Assembly: GCA_920105625.2 (NCBI GenBank)
Contig: OV050031.1
Coordinates: forward strand, 51,044,205 to 51,108,204
From: Clusia tigrina
Lineage: Eukaryota; Arthropoda; Insecta; Diptera; Clusiidae
Reading direction: 5' to 3'
DNA length: 64,000 bases
The translations under genes and the position numbers were made by a program. Positions 42,531-55,900 of this stretch are shown piece after piece; the first letter of the stretch is position 1; every line of letters begins with the position of its first letter. A model generated the notes under the pieces. It did no database searches. It saw only the letters and a list, made by a program, of their open reading frames with translations, and was not told the DNA's origin.

Positions 42531-43733
42531 GCAACATTGAAATGCTGTAACTTTTTACTGGAGCGTCATAAGACCTTGAAATTTTGTGACAATAAAGTAC
42601 TATTGTCAATTTGAGATATCGGTATAACAGTGCTACCCTTGAGTAAAAAATGGATCACTGATGCAACTTAAACTTTCACTAACTTCTATACTGTGCGTAA
42701 TATAACTTTCAAAGTTTGCAACATTGAAATGCTGTAACTTTTTACTGGTGCGTCATAAAACCTCGAAATTTTGTGACAATAAAATTCTGTTGTCTATTTG
42801 AAATATCGGTAAAACAGTGCTACCATTGAGTAAAAATCAAACACTGATGCAACTACAAAATTCACTAACTTTTATTCTGTGAGTAATATAACTATCAAAG
42901 TTTGCAACATTGAAATGCTGTAACTTTTTACTGGTGCGTCATAAATCTCGAAATTTTGTGACAATTAAATACTATTGTCAATTTGAGATATCGGTAAAAC
43001 CGTGCTACCCTTGAGTAAAAAATGAAACACTGATGCAACTACAAAATTCAGTAACTTTTATACTGTGCGTAATATAACTATCAAAGTTTGCAACATTGAA
43101 ATGCTGTCATTTTTTACTGGTGCGTCAAAAATCTCGAAATTTTGTGACAATAAAATACTATTGTCAATTTGAAATATCGGTAAAACAGTGCTACCCTTGA
43201 ATAAAAAATGACACACTGATGCAACTACAAAATTCAGTAACTTTTATACTGTGCGTAATATAACTATCAAAGTTTGCAACATTGAAATGCTGTATTTTTT
43301 TACTGTTGCGCATTAGACCTTGAAATTTTGTGACAATAATGTACTATTGTCAATTTGAGATATCGGTATAACAGTTCTACCCTTGAATAAAAAATGAAAC
43401 ACTGAAGCAACTTCAAAATTCACTAAGTTTTATACTGTGCGTAATATAACTATCAAAGTTTGCAACATTGAAATGCGGTAACTTTTTACTGGTGCGTCAT
43501 AAAACCTCGAAATTTTGTGACAATAAAATTCTATTGTCTATTTGAAATATCGGTAAAACAGTGCTACCTTTGAATAAAAAATGAAACACTGATGCAACTT
43601 CAAAATTCACTAAATTTTATACTGTGCGTAATATAACTATCAAAGTTTGCAACATTGAAATGCTATAACTTTTTACTGGTGCGTGATAAGAACTTGACAT
43701 TTTGTGACAATAAAGTACTCTTGTCAATTTGAA

Positions 43734-43762
43734 ATATCGACCTTGAAATTTTTTGACAATAA
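43734..43762 (+). repeat. 29-bp monomer remnant, first occurrence
   Basis: Two ATATCG words are only 29 bp apart. ATATCG runs straight into ACCTTGAAATTTTTTGAC, the end of an A segment, and the next monomer start is itself the 20-bp-deleted type. Against the consensus about 138 bp is missing at the join, in addition to the 20 bp. Confidence 0.85.
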
Positions 43763-44920
43763 ATATCGGTATAACCGTGCTACCTTTGAGTAAAAAATGA
43801 AACACTGATGCAACTTAAAAATTCACTAACTTTTATAATGTGCGTAATATAACTATCAAAGTTTGCAACATTCAAATGCTGTAACTTTTTACTGGAGCGT
43901 CATAAGAACTTGAAATGTTGTGACAGTAATGTACTATTGTCAATTTGAGATATCGGTATAACAGTGCTACCCTTGAGTAAAAATGAAACAATGATGAAAC
44001 TTCAAAATTCACTAACTTTTATACTGTGCGTAATATAACTATCAAAGTTTGAAACATTGAAAAGCTGTAACTTTTTACTGGTGCGTCATAAAACCTCGAA
44101 ATTTTGTGACAATAAAATACTATTGTGAATTTGAAATATCGGTAAAACAGTGCTACCCTTGAGTAGAAATCAAACACTGATGCAACTACAAAATTCACTA
44201 TCTTTTATACTGTGCGTAATATAACTATCAAAGTTTGCAATATTGAAATGCTGTAACTTTTTACTGGAGCGTCATAAGACCTTGAAATTTTGTGACAATA
44301 AAGTACTATTGCCAATTTTAGATATCGGTATAACAGTGCTACCCTTGAGTAAAAAATGAAACACTGATGCAACTTAAAAATTCACAAACTTTTATACTGT
44401 GCGTAATATAATTATCAAAGTTTGCAACATTGAAATGCTGTAACTTTTTACTGGTGCGTCATAAGACCTTGAAATTTTTTGACAATAAATATCGGTATAA
44501 CCGTGCTACCTTTGAGTAAAAAATGAAACACTGATGCAACTTAAAAATTCACTAACTTTTATACTGTGCGTAATATAACTATCAAAGTTTGCAACATTGA
44601 AATGCTATAACTTTTTACTGGAGCGTCATAAGAACTTGAAATTTTGTGACAATAAACACTATTGTCAATTTGAGATATCGGTATAACAGTGCTACCCTTG
44701 AGTAAAAATGAAACAATGATGAAACTTCAAAATTTACTAACTTTTATACTGTGCGTAATATAACTATCAAAGTTTGAAACATTGAAAAGCTGTAACTTTT
44801 TACTGGTGCATCATAAAACCTCGAAATTTTGTGACAATAATGTACTATTTTCAATTTGAAATATTGCTATAACAATGCTACCTTTGAGTAAAAAATGAAA
44901 CACTGATGCAACTTCAAAAT

Positions 44921-44960
44921 TCACTAAATGTGTGCGTATATATAACTATCAAAGTTTGCA
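44921..44960 (+). repeat. GTGTGCGTATATATA monomer variant (first of 8)
   Basis: CACTAAATGTGTGCGTATATA replaces the usual CACTAACTTTTATACTGTGCG, shortening segment C by about 5 bp and creating a short alternating purine-pyrimidine run. GTGTGCG of this variant starts at 44930, 48851, 49969, 50151, 52138, 54933, 56794 and 60521. None was seen before 44.9 kb. The last four are spaced 2795, 1861 and 3727 bp, the Block H periods. Confidence 0.8.
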
Positions 44961-45144
44961 AGATTGAAATGCTGTAACTTTTTACTGGTGCGTCATAAAA
45001 CCTCGAAATTTTGTGACAATAAAATACTATTGAAAATTTGAAATATCGGTAAAACAGTGCTTCCCTTGAGTAAAAAATGAAACACTGATGCAACTTCAAA
45101 ATTCACAAAATTTTATACTGTGCGTAATATAACTATCAAAGTTT

Positions 45145-47590
45145 GCAACATTGAAATGCTGTAACTTTTTACTGGAGCGTCATAAGACCTTGAAATTTTG
45201 TGACAATAAAGTACTATTGTCAATTTGAGATATCGGTATAACAGTGCTACCCTTGAGTAAAAAATGGATCACTGATGCAACTTAAACTTTCACTAACTTC
45301 TATACTGTGCGTAATATAACTTTCAAAGTTTGCAACATTGAAATGCTGTAACTTTTTACTGGTGCGTCATAAAACCTCGAAATTTTGTGACAATAAAATT
45401 CTGTTGTCTATTTGAAATATCGGTAAAACAGTGCTACCATTGAGTAAAAATCAAACACTGATGCAACTACAAAATTCACTAACTTTTATTCTGTGAGTAA
45501 TATAACTATCAAAGTTTGCAACATTGAAATGCTGTAACTTTTTACTGGTGCGTCATAAATCTCGAAATTTTGTGACAATTAAATACTATTGTCAATTTGA
45601 GATATCGGTAAAACCGTGCTACCCTTGAGTAAAAAATGAAACACTGATGCAACTACAAAATTCAGTAACTTTTATACTGTGCGTAATATAACTATCAAAG
45701 TTTGCAACATTGAAATGCTGTCATTTTTTACTGGTGCGTCAAAAATCTCGAAATTTTGTGACAATAAAATACTATTGTCAATTTGAAATATCGGTAAAAC
45801 AGTGCTACCCTTGAATAAAAAATGACACACTGATGCAACTACAAAATTCAGTAACTTTTATACTGTGCGTAATATAACTATCAAAGTTTGCAACATTGAA
45901 ATGCTGTATTTTTTTACTGTTGCGCATTAGACCTTGAAATTTTGTGACAATAATGTACTATTGTCAATTTGAGATATCGGTATAACAGTTCTACCCTTGA
46001 ATAAAAAATGAAACACTGAAGCAACTTCAAAATTCACTAAGTTTTATACTGTGCGTAATATAACTATCAAAGTTTGCAACATTGAAATGCGGTAACTTTT
46101 TACTGGTGCGTCATAAAACCTCGAAATTTTGTGACAATAAAATTCTATTGTCTATTTGAAATATCGGTAAAACAGTGCTACCTTTGAATAAAAAATGAAA
46201 CACTGATGCAACTTCAAAATTCACTAAATTTTATACTGTGCGTAATATAACTATCAAAGTTTGCAACATTGAAATGCTATAACTTTTTACTGGTGCGTGA
46301 TAAGAACTTGACATTTTGTGACAATAAAGTACTCTTGTCAATTTGAAATATCGACCTTGAAATTTTTTGACAATAAATATCGGTATAACCGTGCTACCTT
46401 TGAGTAAAAAATGAAACACTGATGCAACTTAAAAATTCACTAACTTTTATAATGTGCGTAATATAACTATCAAAGTTTGCAACATTCAAATGCTGTAACT
46501 TTTTACTGGAGCGTCATAAGAACTTGAAATGTTGTGACAGTAATGTACTATTGTCAATTTGAGATATCGGTATAACAGTGCTACCCTTGAGTAAAAATGA
46601 AACAATGATGAAACTTCAAAATTCACTAACTTTTATACTGTGCGTAATATAACTATCAAGCTTTGAAACATTGAAAAGCTGTAACTTTTTACTGGTGCGT
46701 CATAAAACCTCGAAATTTTGTGACAATAAAATACTATTGTGAATTTGAAATATCGGTAAAACAGTGCTACCCTTGAGTAGAAATCAAACACTGATGCAAC
46801 TACAAAATTCACTATCTTTTATACTGTGCGTAATATAACTATCAAAGTTTGCAATATTGAAATGCTGTAACTTTTTACTGGAGCGTCATAAGACCTTGAA
46901 ATTTTGTGACAATAAAGTACTATTGCCAATTTTAGATATCGGTATAACAGTGCTACCCTTGAGTAAAAAATGAAACACTGATGCAACTTAAAAATTCACA
47001 AACTTTTATACTGTGCGTAATATAATTATCAAAGTTTGCAACATTGAAATGCTGCAACTTTTTACTGGTGCGTCATAAGACCTTGAAATTTTTTGACAAT
47101 AAATATCGGTATAACCGTGCTACCTTTGAGTAAAAAATGAAACACTGATGCAACTTCAAATTTCACTAACTTTTATACTGTGCGTAATATAACTATCAAA
47201 GTTTGCAACATTGAAATGCTGTAACTTTTTACTGGAGCGTCATAAGAACTTGAAATTTTGTGACAATAAAGTACTATTGTCAATTTGAGATATCGGTATA
47301 ACAGTGCTACCCTTGAGTAAAAATGAAACAATGATGAAACTTCAAAATTTACTAACTTTTATACTGTGCGTAATATAACTATCAAAGTTTGCAAGATTGA
47401 AATGCTGTAACTTTTTACTGGTGCGTCATAAAACCTCGAAATTTTGTGACAATAAAATACTATTGAAAATTTGAAATATCGGTAAAACAGTGCTTCCCTT
47501 GAGTAAAAAATGAAACACTGATGCAACTTCAAAATTCACAAAATTTTATACTGTGCGTAATATAACTATCAAAGTTTGCAACATTGAAAT
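45145..47590 (+). repeat. 2614-bp tandem duplication, copy 2, with 181-bp loss
   Basis: Copy 2 matches copy 1 at 2614 bp until about 47385. From GCAAGATTG, at 44958 in copy 1 and 47391 in copy 2, the offset is 2433 bp. One whole monomer step of 181 bp is thus missing in copy 2. The missing piece includes the TTTGAAACATTGAAAAGC segment and the GTGTGCGTATATATA variant present in copy 1 at 44930. Similarity ends near 47590, where TGGTGCGTCATAAGAACTTG replaces TGGAGCGTCATAAGACC. Confidence 0.85.
46348..46376 (+). repeat. 29-bp monomer remnant, second occurrence
   Basis: Exact positional counterpart, 2614 bp downstream, of the remnant at 43734. The deletion therefore predates the 2614-bp duplication. 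Confidence 0.85.
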
Positions 47591-49651
47591 GCTGTAACTT
47601 TTTACTGGTGCGTCATAAGAACTTGAAATTTTGTGACAATAATGTACTATTGTCAATTCGAGATATCGGTATAACAGTGCTACCCTTGTGTAAAAATGAA
47701 ACACGGATGAAACTTCAAAATTCACTAACTTTTATACTGTGCGTAATATAACTATCAAAGTTTGTAATATTGAAATGCTGTAACTTTTTACTGGAGCGTC
47801 ATAAGACCTTGAAATTTTGTGACAATAAAGTACTATTGTCATTTTAAAATATCGGTATAAAACTGCTACCTTTGAGTAAAAAAAGAAAAACTTATGCAAC
47901 TTCAAAATTCACTAAATTTTATACTTTGCGTAATATAACTATCAAAGTTTGCAACATTGAAATGCTGTAACTTTTTACTGGTGCGTCATAAGACCTTGAA
48001 ATTTTTTGACAATAAAGTACTATTATCAGTTTGAAATATCGGTTTAATAGTGCTAATTTTGAGTAAAAAATTACACACTGATGACACTTAAAAATTCACA
48101 AACTTTTATACTGTGCGTAATATAATTATCAAAGTTTTCAACATTGAAATGTTGTAAATTTTTACTGGTGCGTCATAAGACCTTTAAATTTTGTGACAAT
48201 TAAGAACTATTTTCAGATTGAGATATCGGTATAACAGTGCTACCCTTGAGTAAACAATGAAACACTGATGCAACTTCAAAGTTCACTTACTTTTATACTG
48301 TGCGTAATATAACTATCAAAGTTTGCAACATTGAAATGCTGTAACTTTTTACTGCGGCGTCATAAAACCTCGAAATTCTGTGACAATAAACACTATTGTC
48401 AATTTGAATTATCGGTAAAACAGTGCTGCCCTTGAGTAAAAAATGAAACACTGATGAAACTACAAAATTCACTAACTTTTATACTGTGAGTAATATAACT
48501 AGCAAAGTTTGCAACATTAAAAAGCTGTAACTTTTTACTGGAGCGTCATAAGACCTTGAAATTTTGTTACAATAATATATTATTGTCAATTTGAGATATC
48601 GGTATAACAGTGCTACCTTTGAGTACAAAATGAAACACTGATGCAACTTAAAAATTCACTAACTTTTATACTGTGAGTAATATAACTAGCAAAGTTTGCA
48701 ACATTAAAAAGCTGTAACTTTTTACTGGTGTGTCTAAGAACTTGAAATTTTGTGACAATAATGTACTATCGTCAATTTGAAATATCGCTATAACAGTGCT
48801 ACCTTTGAGTACAAAATGAAACACTGATGCAACTTCAAAATTCACTAAATGTGTGCGTATATATAACTATCAAAGTTTGCAACATTGAAATGCTGTAACT
48901 TTTTACTGGAGCGTCATAAGACCTTGAAACTTTGTGACAATACAGTACTATTGTCAATTTGAAATATCGGTAAAAGAGTGCTACCTTTGAGTAAAAAATG
49001 AAACACTGATGCAACTACAAAATTCACTAACTTTTATACTGTGCGTAATATAACTATCAAAGTTTGCAACATTGAAATGCTGTAACTTTTTACTGGTGCG
49101 TCATTAGACCTTGAAATTTTGTGACAATAAAGTACTATTTGTCAATTTGAAATATCGGTATAACAGTGCTACCTTTGAGTAAAAAATGAAACACTGATGC
49201 AACTACAAAATTCACTAACTTTTATACTGTGCGTAATATAACTATCAAAGTTTGCAACATTGAAATGCTGTAACTTTTTACTGGTGCGTCATGAGACCTT
49301 GAAATTTTGTGACAATAAAGTACTATTTGTCAATTTGAAATATCGGTATAACAGTGCTACCCTTGAGTAAAAAATGAAACACTGATGCAACTTAAAAATT
49401 CACTAACTTTTATACTGTGCGTAATATAACTATCAAAGTTTGCAACATTGAAAAGCTATAACTTTTTACTGGTGCGTCAAAAAACCTCGAAATTTTGTGA
49501 CAATAAAATACTATTGTGAATTTGAAATATCGGTAAAACAGTGTTACCCTTGAGTAAAAAATGAAACACTGATGCAACTTAAAAATTCACTAACTTTTAT
49601 ACTGTGCGTAATATAACTATCTAAGTTTGCAACATTGAAATGCTGTAACTT

Positions 49652-50400
49652 TTTACTGGAGCGTCATAAGAACTTGAAATTTTGTGACAGTAATGTACTA
49701 TTGTCAATTTGAGATATCGGTATAACAGTGCTACCCTTGAGTAAAAATGAAACAATGATGAAACTTCAAAAGTCACTAACTTTTATACTGTGCGTAATAT
49801 AACTATCAAAGTTTGAAACCATGAAAAGCTGTAACTTTGTACTGGTGCTTCATAAAACCTCGAAATTTTGTGACAATAATGTACTATTGTCAATTTGAAA
49901 TATCGTTATAACAATGCTACCTTTGAGTAAAAAATGAAGCACTGATGCAACTTCAAAATTCACTAAATGTGTGCGTATATATAACTATCAAAGTTTGCAA
50001 GATTGAAATGCTGTAACTTTTTACTGGTGCGTCATAAAACCTCGAAATTTTGTGACAATAAAATACTATTGGAAATTTGCAATATCGGTAAAACAGTGCT
50101 TCCCTTGAGTAAAAAATGAAGCACTGATGCAACTTCAAAATTCACTAAATGTGTGCGTATATATAACTATCAAAGTTTGCAACATTCAAATGCTTTAACT
50201 TTTTACTGGAGCGTCATAAGAACTTGAAATTTTGTGACAGTAATGTACTATTGTCAATTTGAGATATCGGTATAACAGTGCTACCCTTGAGTAAAAATGA
50301 AACAATGATGAAACTTCAAAAGTCACTAACTTTTATACTGTGCGTAATATAACTATAAAAGTTTGAAACCATGAAAAGCTGTAACTTTGTACTGGTGCTT
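49652..50400 (+). repeat. 550-bp-spaced duplication in Block G
   Basis: The series GGAGCGTCATAAGAACTTG, TTTGTGACAGTAATG, AAAAGTCACTAAC and TTTGAAACCATGAAAAGC occurs at about 49660-49860 and again at about 50210-50405. TTTGTGACAG is at 49681 and 50231, 550 bp apart, three monomers of which some are the shortened GTGTGCG type. Small differences include ACTATAAAAG versus ACTATCAAAG. Confidence 0.72.
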
Positions 50401-50448
50401 CATAAATCTCGAAATTTTGTGACAATAATGTACTATTGTCAATTCGAG

Positions 50449-50578
50449 ATATCGGTATAACAGTGCTACCCTTGTGTAAAAATGAAACACTGCTGAAACT
50501 TCAAAATGCTGTAACTTTTTACTGGTGTGTCTAAGAACTTGAAATTTTGTGACAATAATGTACTATCGTCAATTTTAA
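50449..50578 (+). repeat. 130-bp monomer missing one 55-bp sub-unit
   Basis: ATATCG words at 50449 and 50579 are 130 bp apart. At about 50491-50515 the C segment's ACTTCAAAA continues directly as TGCTGTAACTTTTT of the A segment. Position by position this is C up to its 11th base and A from its 12th, so the join keeps the C/A register exactly. The expected length of this monomer type (A5 run, and TGTCTAAG one base shorter than CGTCATAAG) is 185 bp, so exactly 55 bp are gone. This is the clearest evidence that C and A act as homologous sub-units. Confidence 0.88.
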
Positions 50579-52959
50579 ATATCGCTATAACAGTGCTACC
50601 TTTGAGTACAAAATGAAACACTGATGCAACTTCAAAATTCACTAACTTTTATACTGTGCGTAATATAACTATCAAAGTTTGCAACATTGAAATGCTGTAA
50701 CTTTTTACTGCTGCGTCATAAAACCTCGAAATTTTGTGACAATAAACACTATTGTCAATTTGAAATATCGGTAAAACAGTGCTGCCCTTGAGTAAAAAAT
50801 GAAACACTGTTGCAACTTCAAAATTCACTAAATTTTATACTGTGCGTAATATAACTATCAAAGTTTGCAACATTGAAAAGCTGTAACTTGTTACTGGTGC
50901 GTCATAAAACCTCGAAATTTTGTGACAATAAAATACTATTGTGAATTTGAAATATCGGTAAAACAGTGTTACCCTTGAGTAAAAATCAATCACTTATGCA
51001 ACTACAAAATTCACTAACTTTTATACTGTGAGTAATATAACTATCAAAGTTTGCAACATTGAAATGCTGTAACTTTTTACTGGAGCGTCATAAAACCTTG
51101 AAATTTTGTGACAATAATGTACTATTGTCAATTCGAGATATCGGTATAACATTGCTACCCTTGAGTAAAAATGAAACACTGATGAAACTTCAAAATTCAC
51201 TAACTTTTATACTGTGCGTAATATAACTATCAAAGTTTGCAACATTGAAATGCTGTAACTTTTTACTGGTGCGTTATAAGACCTTGAAATTTTGTGACAA
51301 TAAAGTACTATTATCAATTTGAAATATCGGTATAATAGTGCTACCTGTGAGTAAAAAATGAAACACTGATGCAACTTAAAAATTCACTAACTTTTATACT
51401 GTGCGTAATATAAATATCAAAGTTTGCAACATTGAAATGCTGTAACTTTTTATTGGTGCCTCATAAGACCTTTAAATTTTGTGATAATAATGTACTATTG
51501 TCAATTTGTGATATCGGTATAACAGTGCTACCCTTGAGTAAAAATGAAACACTGATGAAACTTCAAAATTCACTAACTTTTATACTGTGCGTAATATAAC
51601 TATCAAAATTTGGAACATTGAAATGCTGTAACTTTTTACTGGTGCGTCATAAAACCTCGAAATTTTGTGACAATAAAATACTATTGTCAATTTGAAATAT
51701 CAGTAAACCAGTGCTACTCTTGTGTAAAAATGAAACACTGAGGCAACTTCAAAATTCACTAAATTTTATACTGTGCGTAATATAACTATCAAAGTTTGCA
51801 ACATTGAAATGCTGTAATTTTTTACTGGTGCGTCATAAGACCTTGAAATTTTGTGACAATAATGTACTATTGTCTATTCGAGATATCGGTATAACCGTGC
51901 TACCCTTGAGTAAAAATGAAACACTGATGAAACTTCAAAATTCACTAACTTTTATAGTGTGCGTAATATAATTATCAGAGTTTGCAACATTGAAATGCTG
52001 TAACTTTTTGCTGGAGTGTCTTAAGACCTTGAAATTTTGTGACAATAATGTACTATTGTCAATTTGAAATATCGCTATAACAGTGCTACCTTTGAGTAAA
52101 AAATGAAACACTGATGCAACTTCAAAATTCACTAAATGTGTGCGTATATATAACTATCAAAGTTTGCAATATTGAAATGCTGTAACTTTTTACTGGAGCG
52201 TCATAAGACCTTGAAACTTTGTGACAATAAAGTACTATTGTCAATTTGAGATATCAGCATAACAGTGCTACCCTTAAGTAAAAAATGAAACACTGATGCA
52301 ACTACAAATTTCACCAACTTTTATACTGTGCGTAATACAACTATCAAAGTTTGCAACATTGAAATGCTGTAACTTTTTACTGGTGCGTCATGAGACCTTG
52401 AAATTTTGTGACAATAAAATACTATTTGTCAATTTGAAATATCGGTATAACAGTGCTACCCTTGAGTAAAAAATCAAACACTGATGCAACTTAAAAATTC
52501 ACTAACTTTTATACTGTGCGTAATATAACTATCAAAGTTTGCAACATAGAAAAGCTGTAACTGGTTCCTGGTGCGTCATAAAGCCTCGAAATTTTGTGAT
52601 AATAAAATACTATTGTGAATTTGAAATATCGGTAAAACAGTGTTACCCTTGAGTAAAAAATGAAACACTGATGCAACTACAAATTTCACTAACTTTTATA
52701 CTGTGCGTAATATACGTATCAAAGTTTGCAACATTGAAATGCTGTAACTTTTTACTGGAGCGTCACAAAATATTGCAATTTTGTGACAATAATGTACTAT
52801 TGTCAATTTGAGATATCGGTATAACAGTGCTACCTTTGAGCAAAAAATTAAACACTGATGAAACTTCAAAATTCACTAACTTTTATACTGTGCGTAATAT
52901 AACTATCAAAGTTTGCAACATTGAAATGCTGTTACTTTTTGCTGGAGCATTATAAGACC

Positions 52960-55900
52960 TTGAAATTTTGTGACAATAAAGTACCATTGTCAATTTGAGA
53001 TATCGGTATAACAGTACTACCTGTGAGTAAAAAATGAAACACTGATGCAACTTAAAAATTCATTAACTTTTATACTGTGCGTAATATAACTATCAAAGTT
53101 TGCAACATTGAAATGCTTTAACTTTTTACTGGAGCGTCATAAGACCTCGAAATTTTGTGACAATAATGTACTATTGTCAATTTGAGATATCGGTATAACA
53201 GTGCTACCCTTGAGTAAAAATGAAACTCTGATGAAACTTCAAAATTCACTAACTTTTATACTGTGCGTAATATAACTATCAAAGTTTGCAACATTGAAAT
53301 GCTGTTACTTTTTACTGGTGCGTTATAAGACCTTGAAATTTTATGACAATAAAGAATTATTATCAATTTGAAATATCGGTATAATAGTACTAATTTTGAG
53401 TAAAAAATGAAACACTGATGCAAATTAAAAATTCACTAACTTTTATACTGTGGGTAATATAACTATCAAAGTTTGCAGCATTGAAATGCTGTAAATTTTT
53501 ACTGGTGTGTCTAAGAACTTGAAATTTTGTGACAATAATGTACTATCGTCAATTTGAGATATCGCTATAACAGTGCTATCTTTGAGTACAATATGAAACA
53601 CTGATGCAACTTCAAAATTCACTAACTTTTATACTGTGCGTAATATAACTATCAAAGTTTGCAACATTGAAAAGCTGTAACTTGTTACTGGTGCGTCATA
53701 AAACCTCGAAATTTTGTGACATTAAAATACTATTGTGAATTTGAAATATCGTTAAAACAGTGTTACCCTTGAGTAAAAATCAATCACTTATGCAACTACA
53801 AAATTCACTAACTTTTATACTGTGAGCAATATAATATATCAATGTTTGCAACATTGAAATGCTGTAACTTTTTACTGGAGCGTCATAAGACCTCGAAATT
53901 TTGTGACAATAATGTACTATTGTCAATTCGAGATATCGGTATAACAGTGCTACCCTTGAGTAAAAATGAAACACTGATGAAACTTCAAAATTCACTAACT
54001 TTTATACTGTGCGTAATATAACTATCAAAGTTTGCAACATTGAAATGCTGTTACTTTTTACTGGTGCGTTATAAGACCTTGAAATTTTATGACAATAAAG
54101 AATTATTATCAATTTGAAATATCGGTATAATAGTACTAATTTTGAGTAAAAAATGATACACTGATGCAAATTAAAAATTCACTAACTTTTATACTGTGGG
54201 TAATATAACTATCAAAGTTTGCAGCATTGAAATGCTGTAAATTTTTACTGGTGTGTCTAAGAACTTGAAATTTTGTGACAATAATGTACTATCGTCAATT
54301 TGAGATATCGCTATAACAGTGCTACCTTTGAGTACAATATGAAACACTGATGCAACTTCAAAATTCACTAACTTTTATACTGTGCGTAATATAACTATCA
54401 AAGTTTGCAACATTGAAAAGCTGTAACTTGTTACTGGTGCGTCATAAAACCTCGAAATTTTGTGACAATAAAATACTATTGTCAATTTGAAATATCGGTA
54501 AAACAGTGCTACTCTTGTGTAAAAATGAAACACTGAGGCAACTTCAAAATTCACTAAATTTTATACTGTGCGTAATATAACTATCAAAGTTTGCAACATT
54601 GAAATGCTGTAATTTTTTACTGGTGCGTCATAAGACCTTGAAATTTTGTGACAATAATGTACTATAGTCTATTCGAGATATCGGTATAACCGTGCTACCC
54701 TTGAGTAAAAATGAAACACTGATGAAACTTCAAAATTCACTAACTTTTATAGTGTGCGTAATATAATTATCAGAGTTTGCAACATTGAAATGCTGTAACT
54801 TTTTGCTGGAGTGTCTTAAGACCTTGAAATTTTGTGACAATAATGTACTATTGTCAATTTGAGATATCGCTATAACAGTGCTACCTTTGAGTAAAAAATG
54901 AAACACTGATGCAACTTCAAAATTCACTAAATGTGTGCGTATATATAACTATCAAAGTTTGCAATATTGAAATGCTGTAACTTTTTACTGGAGCGTCATA
55001 AAACCTTGAAACTTTGTGACAATAAAGTACTATTGTCAATTTGAGATATCAGTATAACAGTGCTACCCTTAAGTAAAAAATGAAACACTGATGCAACTAC
55101 AAATTTCACCAACTTTTATACTGTGCGTAATATAACTATCAAAGTTTGCAACATTGAAATGCTGTAACTTTTTACTGGTGCGTCATGAGACCTTGAAATT
55201 TTGTGACAATAAAATACTATTTGTCAATTTGAAATATCGGTATAACAGTGCTACCCTTGAGTAAAAAATCAAACACTGATGCAACTTAAAAATTCACTAA
55301 CTTTTATACTGTGCGTAATATAACTATCAAAGTTTGCAACATTGAAATGCTGTAATTTTTTACTGGTGCGTCATAAGACCTTGAAATTTTGTGACAATAA
55401 TGTACTATAGTCTATTCGAGATATCGGTATAACCGTGCTACCCTTGAGTAAAAATGAAACACTGATGAAACTTCAAAATTCACTAACTTTTATACTGTGC
55501 GTAATATAACTATCAAAGTTTGCAACATTGAAATGCTGTAACTTTTTACTGGAGCGTCACAAGACGTTGAAATTTTGTGACAATAATGTACTATTGTCAA
55601 TTTGAGATATCGGTATAACAGTGCTACCTTTGAGTAAAAATTAAACACTGATGAAACTTCAAAATTCACTAACTTTTATACTGTGCGTAATATAACTATC
55701 AAAGTTTGCAACATTGAAATGCTGTTACTTTTTGCTGGAGCATTATAAGACCTTGAAATTTTGTGACAATAAAGTACCATTGTCAATTTGAAATATCGGT
55801 ATAATAGTACTACCTGTGAGTAAAAAATGAAACACTGATGCAACTTAAAAATTCATTAACTTTTATACTGTGCGTAATATAACTATCAAAGTTTGCAACA

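Larger units (their letters stand above)
42530..45144 (+). repeat. 2614-bp tandem duplication, copy 1
   Basis: TGGATCACTG at 42651 recurs at 45265, the 29-bp remnant at 43734 recurs at 46348, and shortened junctions at 43764 and 44490 recur at 46378 and 47104, all exactly 2614 bp on (14 monomer steps). The left edge lies just after TTCAAATTTTGCAAC near 42523, which differs from the equivalent position before copy 2. Differences within are few, for example AATAAACACT near 44652 versus AATAAAGTACT in copy 2. Confidence 0.85.
47590..51800 (+). repeat. Block G: irregular, diverged monomers
   Basis: Monomers here vary most, for example AAAAAAGAAAAACTTATGC near 47880, GTTTTCAACATTGAAATGTTG near 48133 and GCAAAGTTTGCAACATTAAAAAGC near 48502 and 48690. 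Two neighbouring monomers near 48.96-49.35 kb are almost identical and share GTACTATTTGTCAATTTG, a 1-bp gain beside the palindrome. The block also holds the 550-bp-spaced pair and the 130-bp monomer listed separately. The marker TGTGTCTAAG of Block H first appears here, at 48729 and 50526. Confidence 0.7.
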
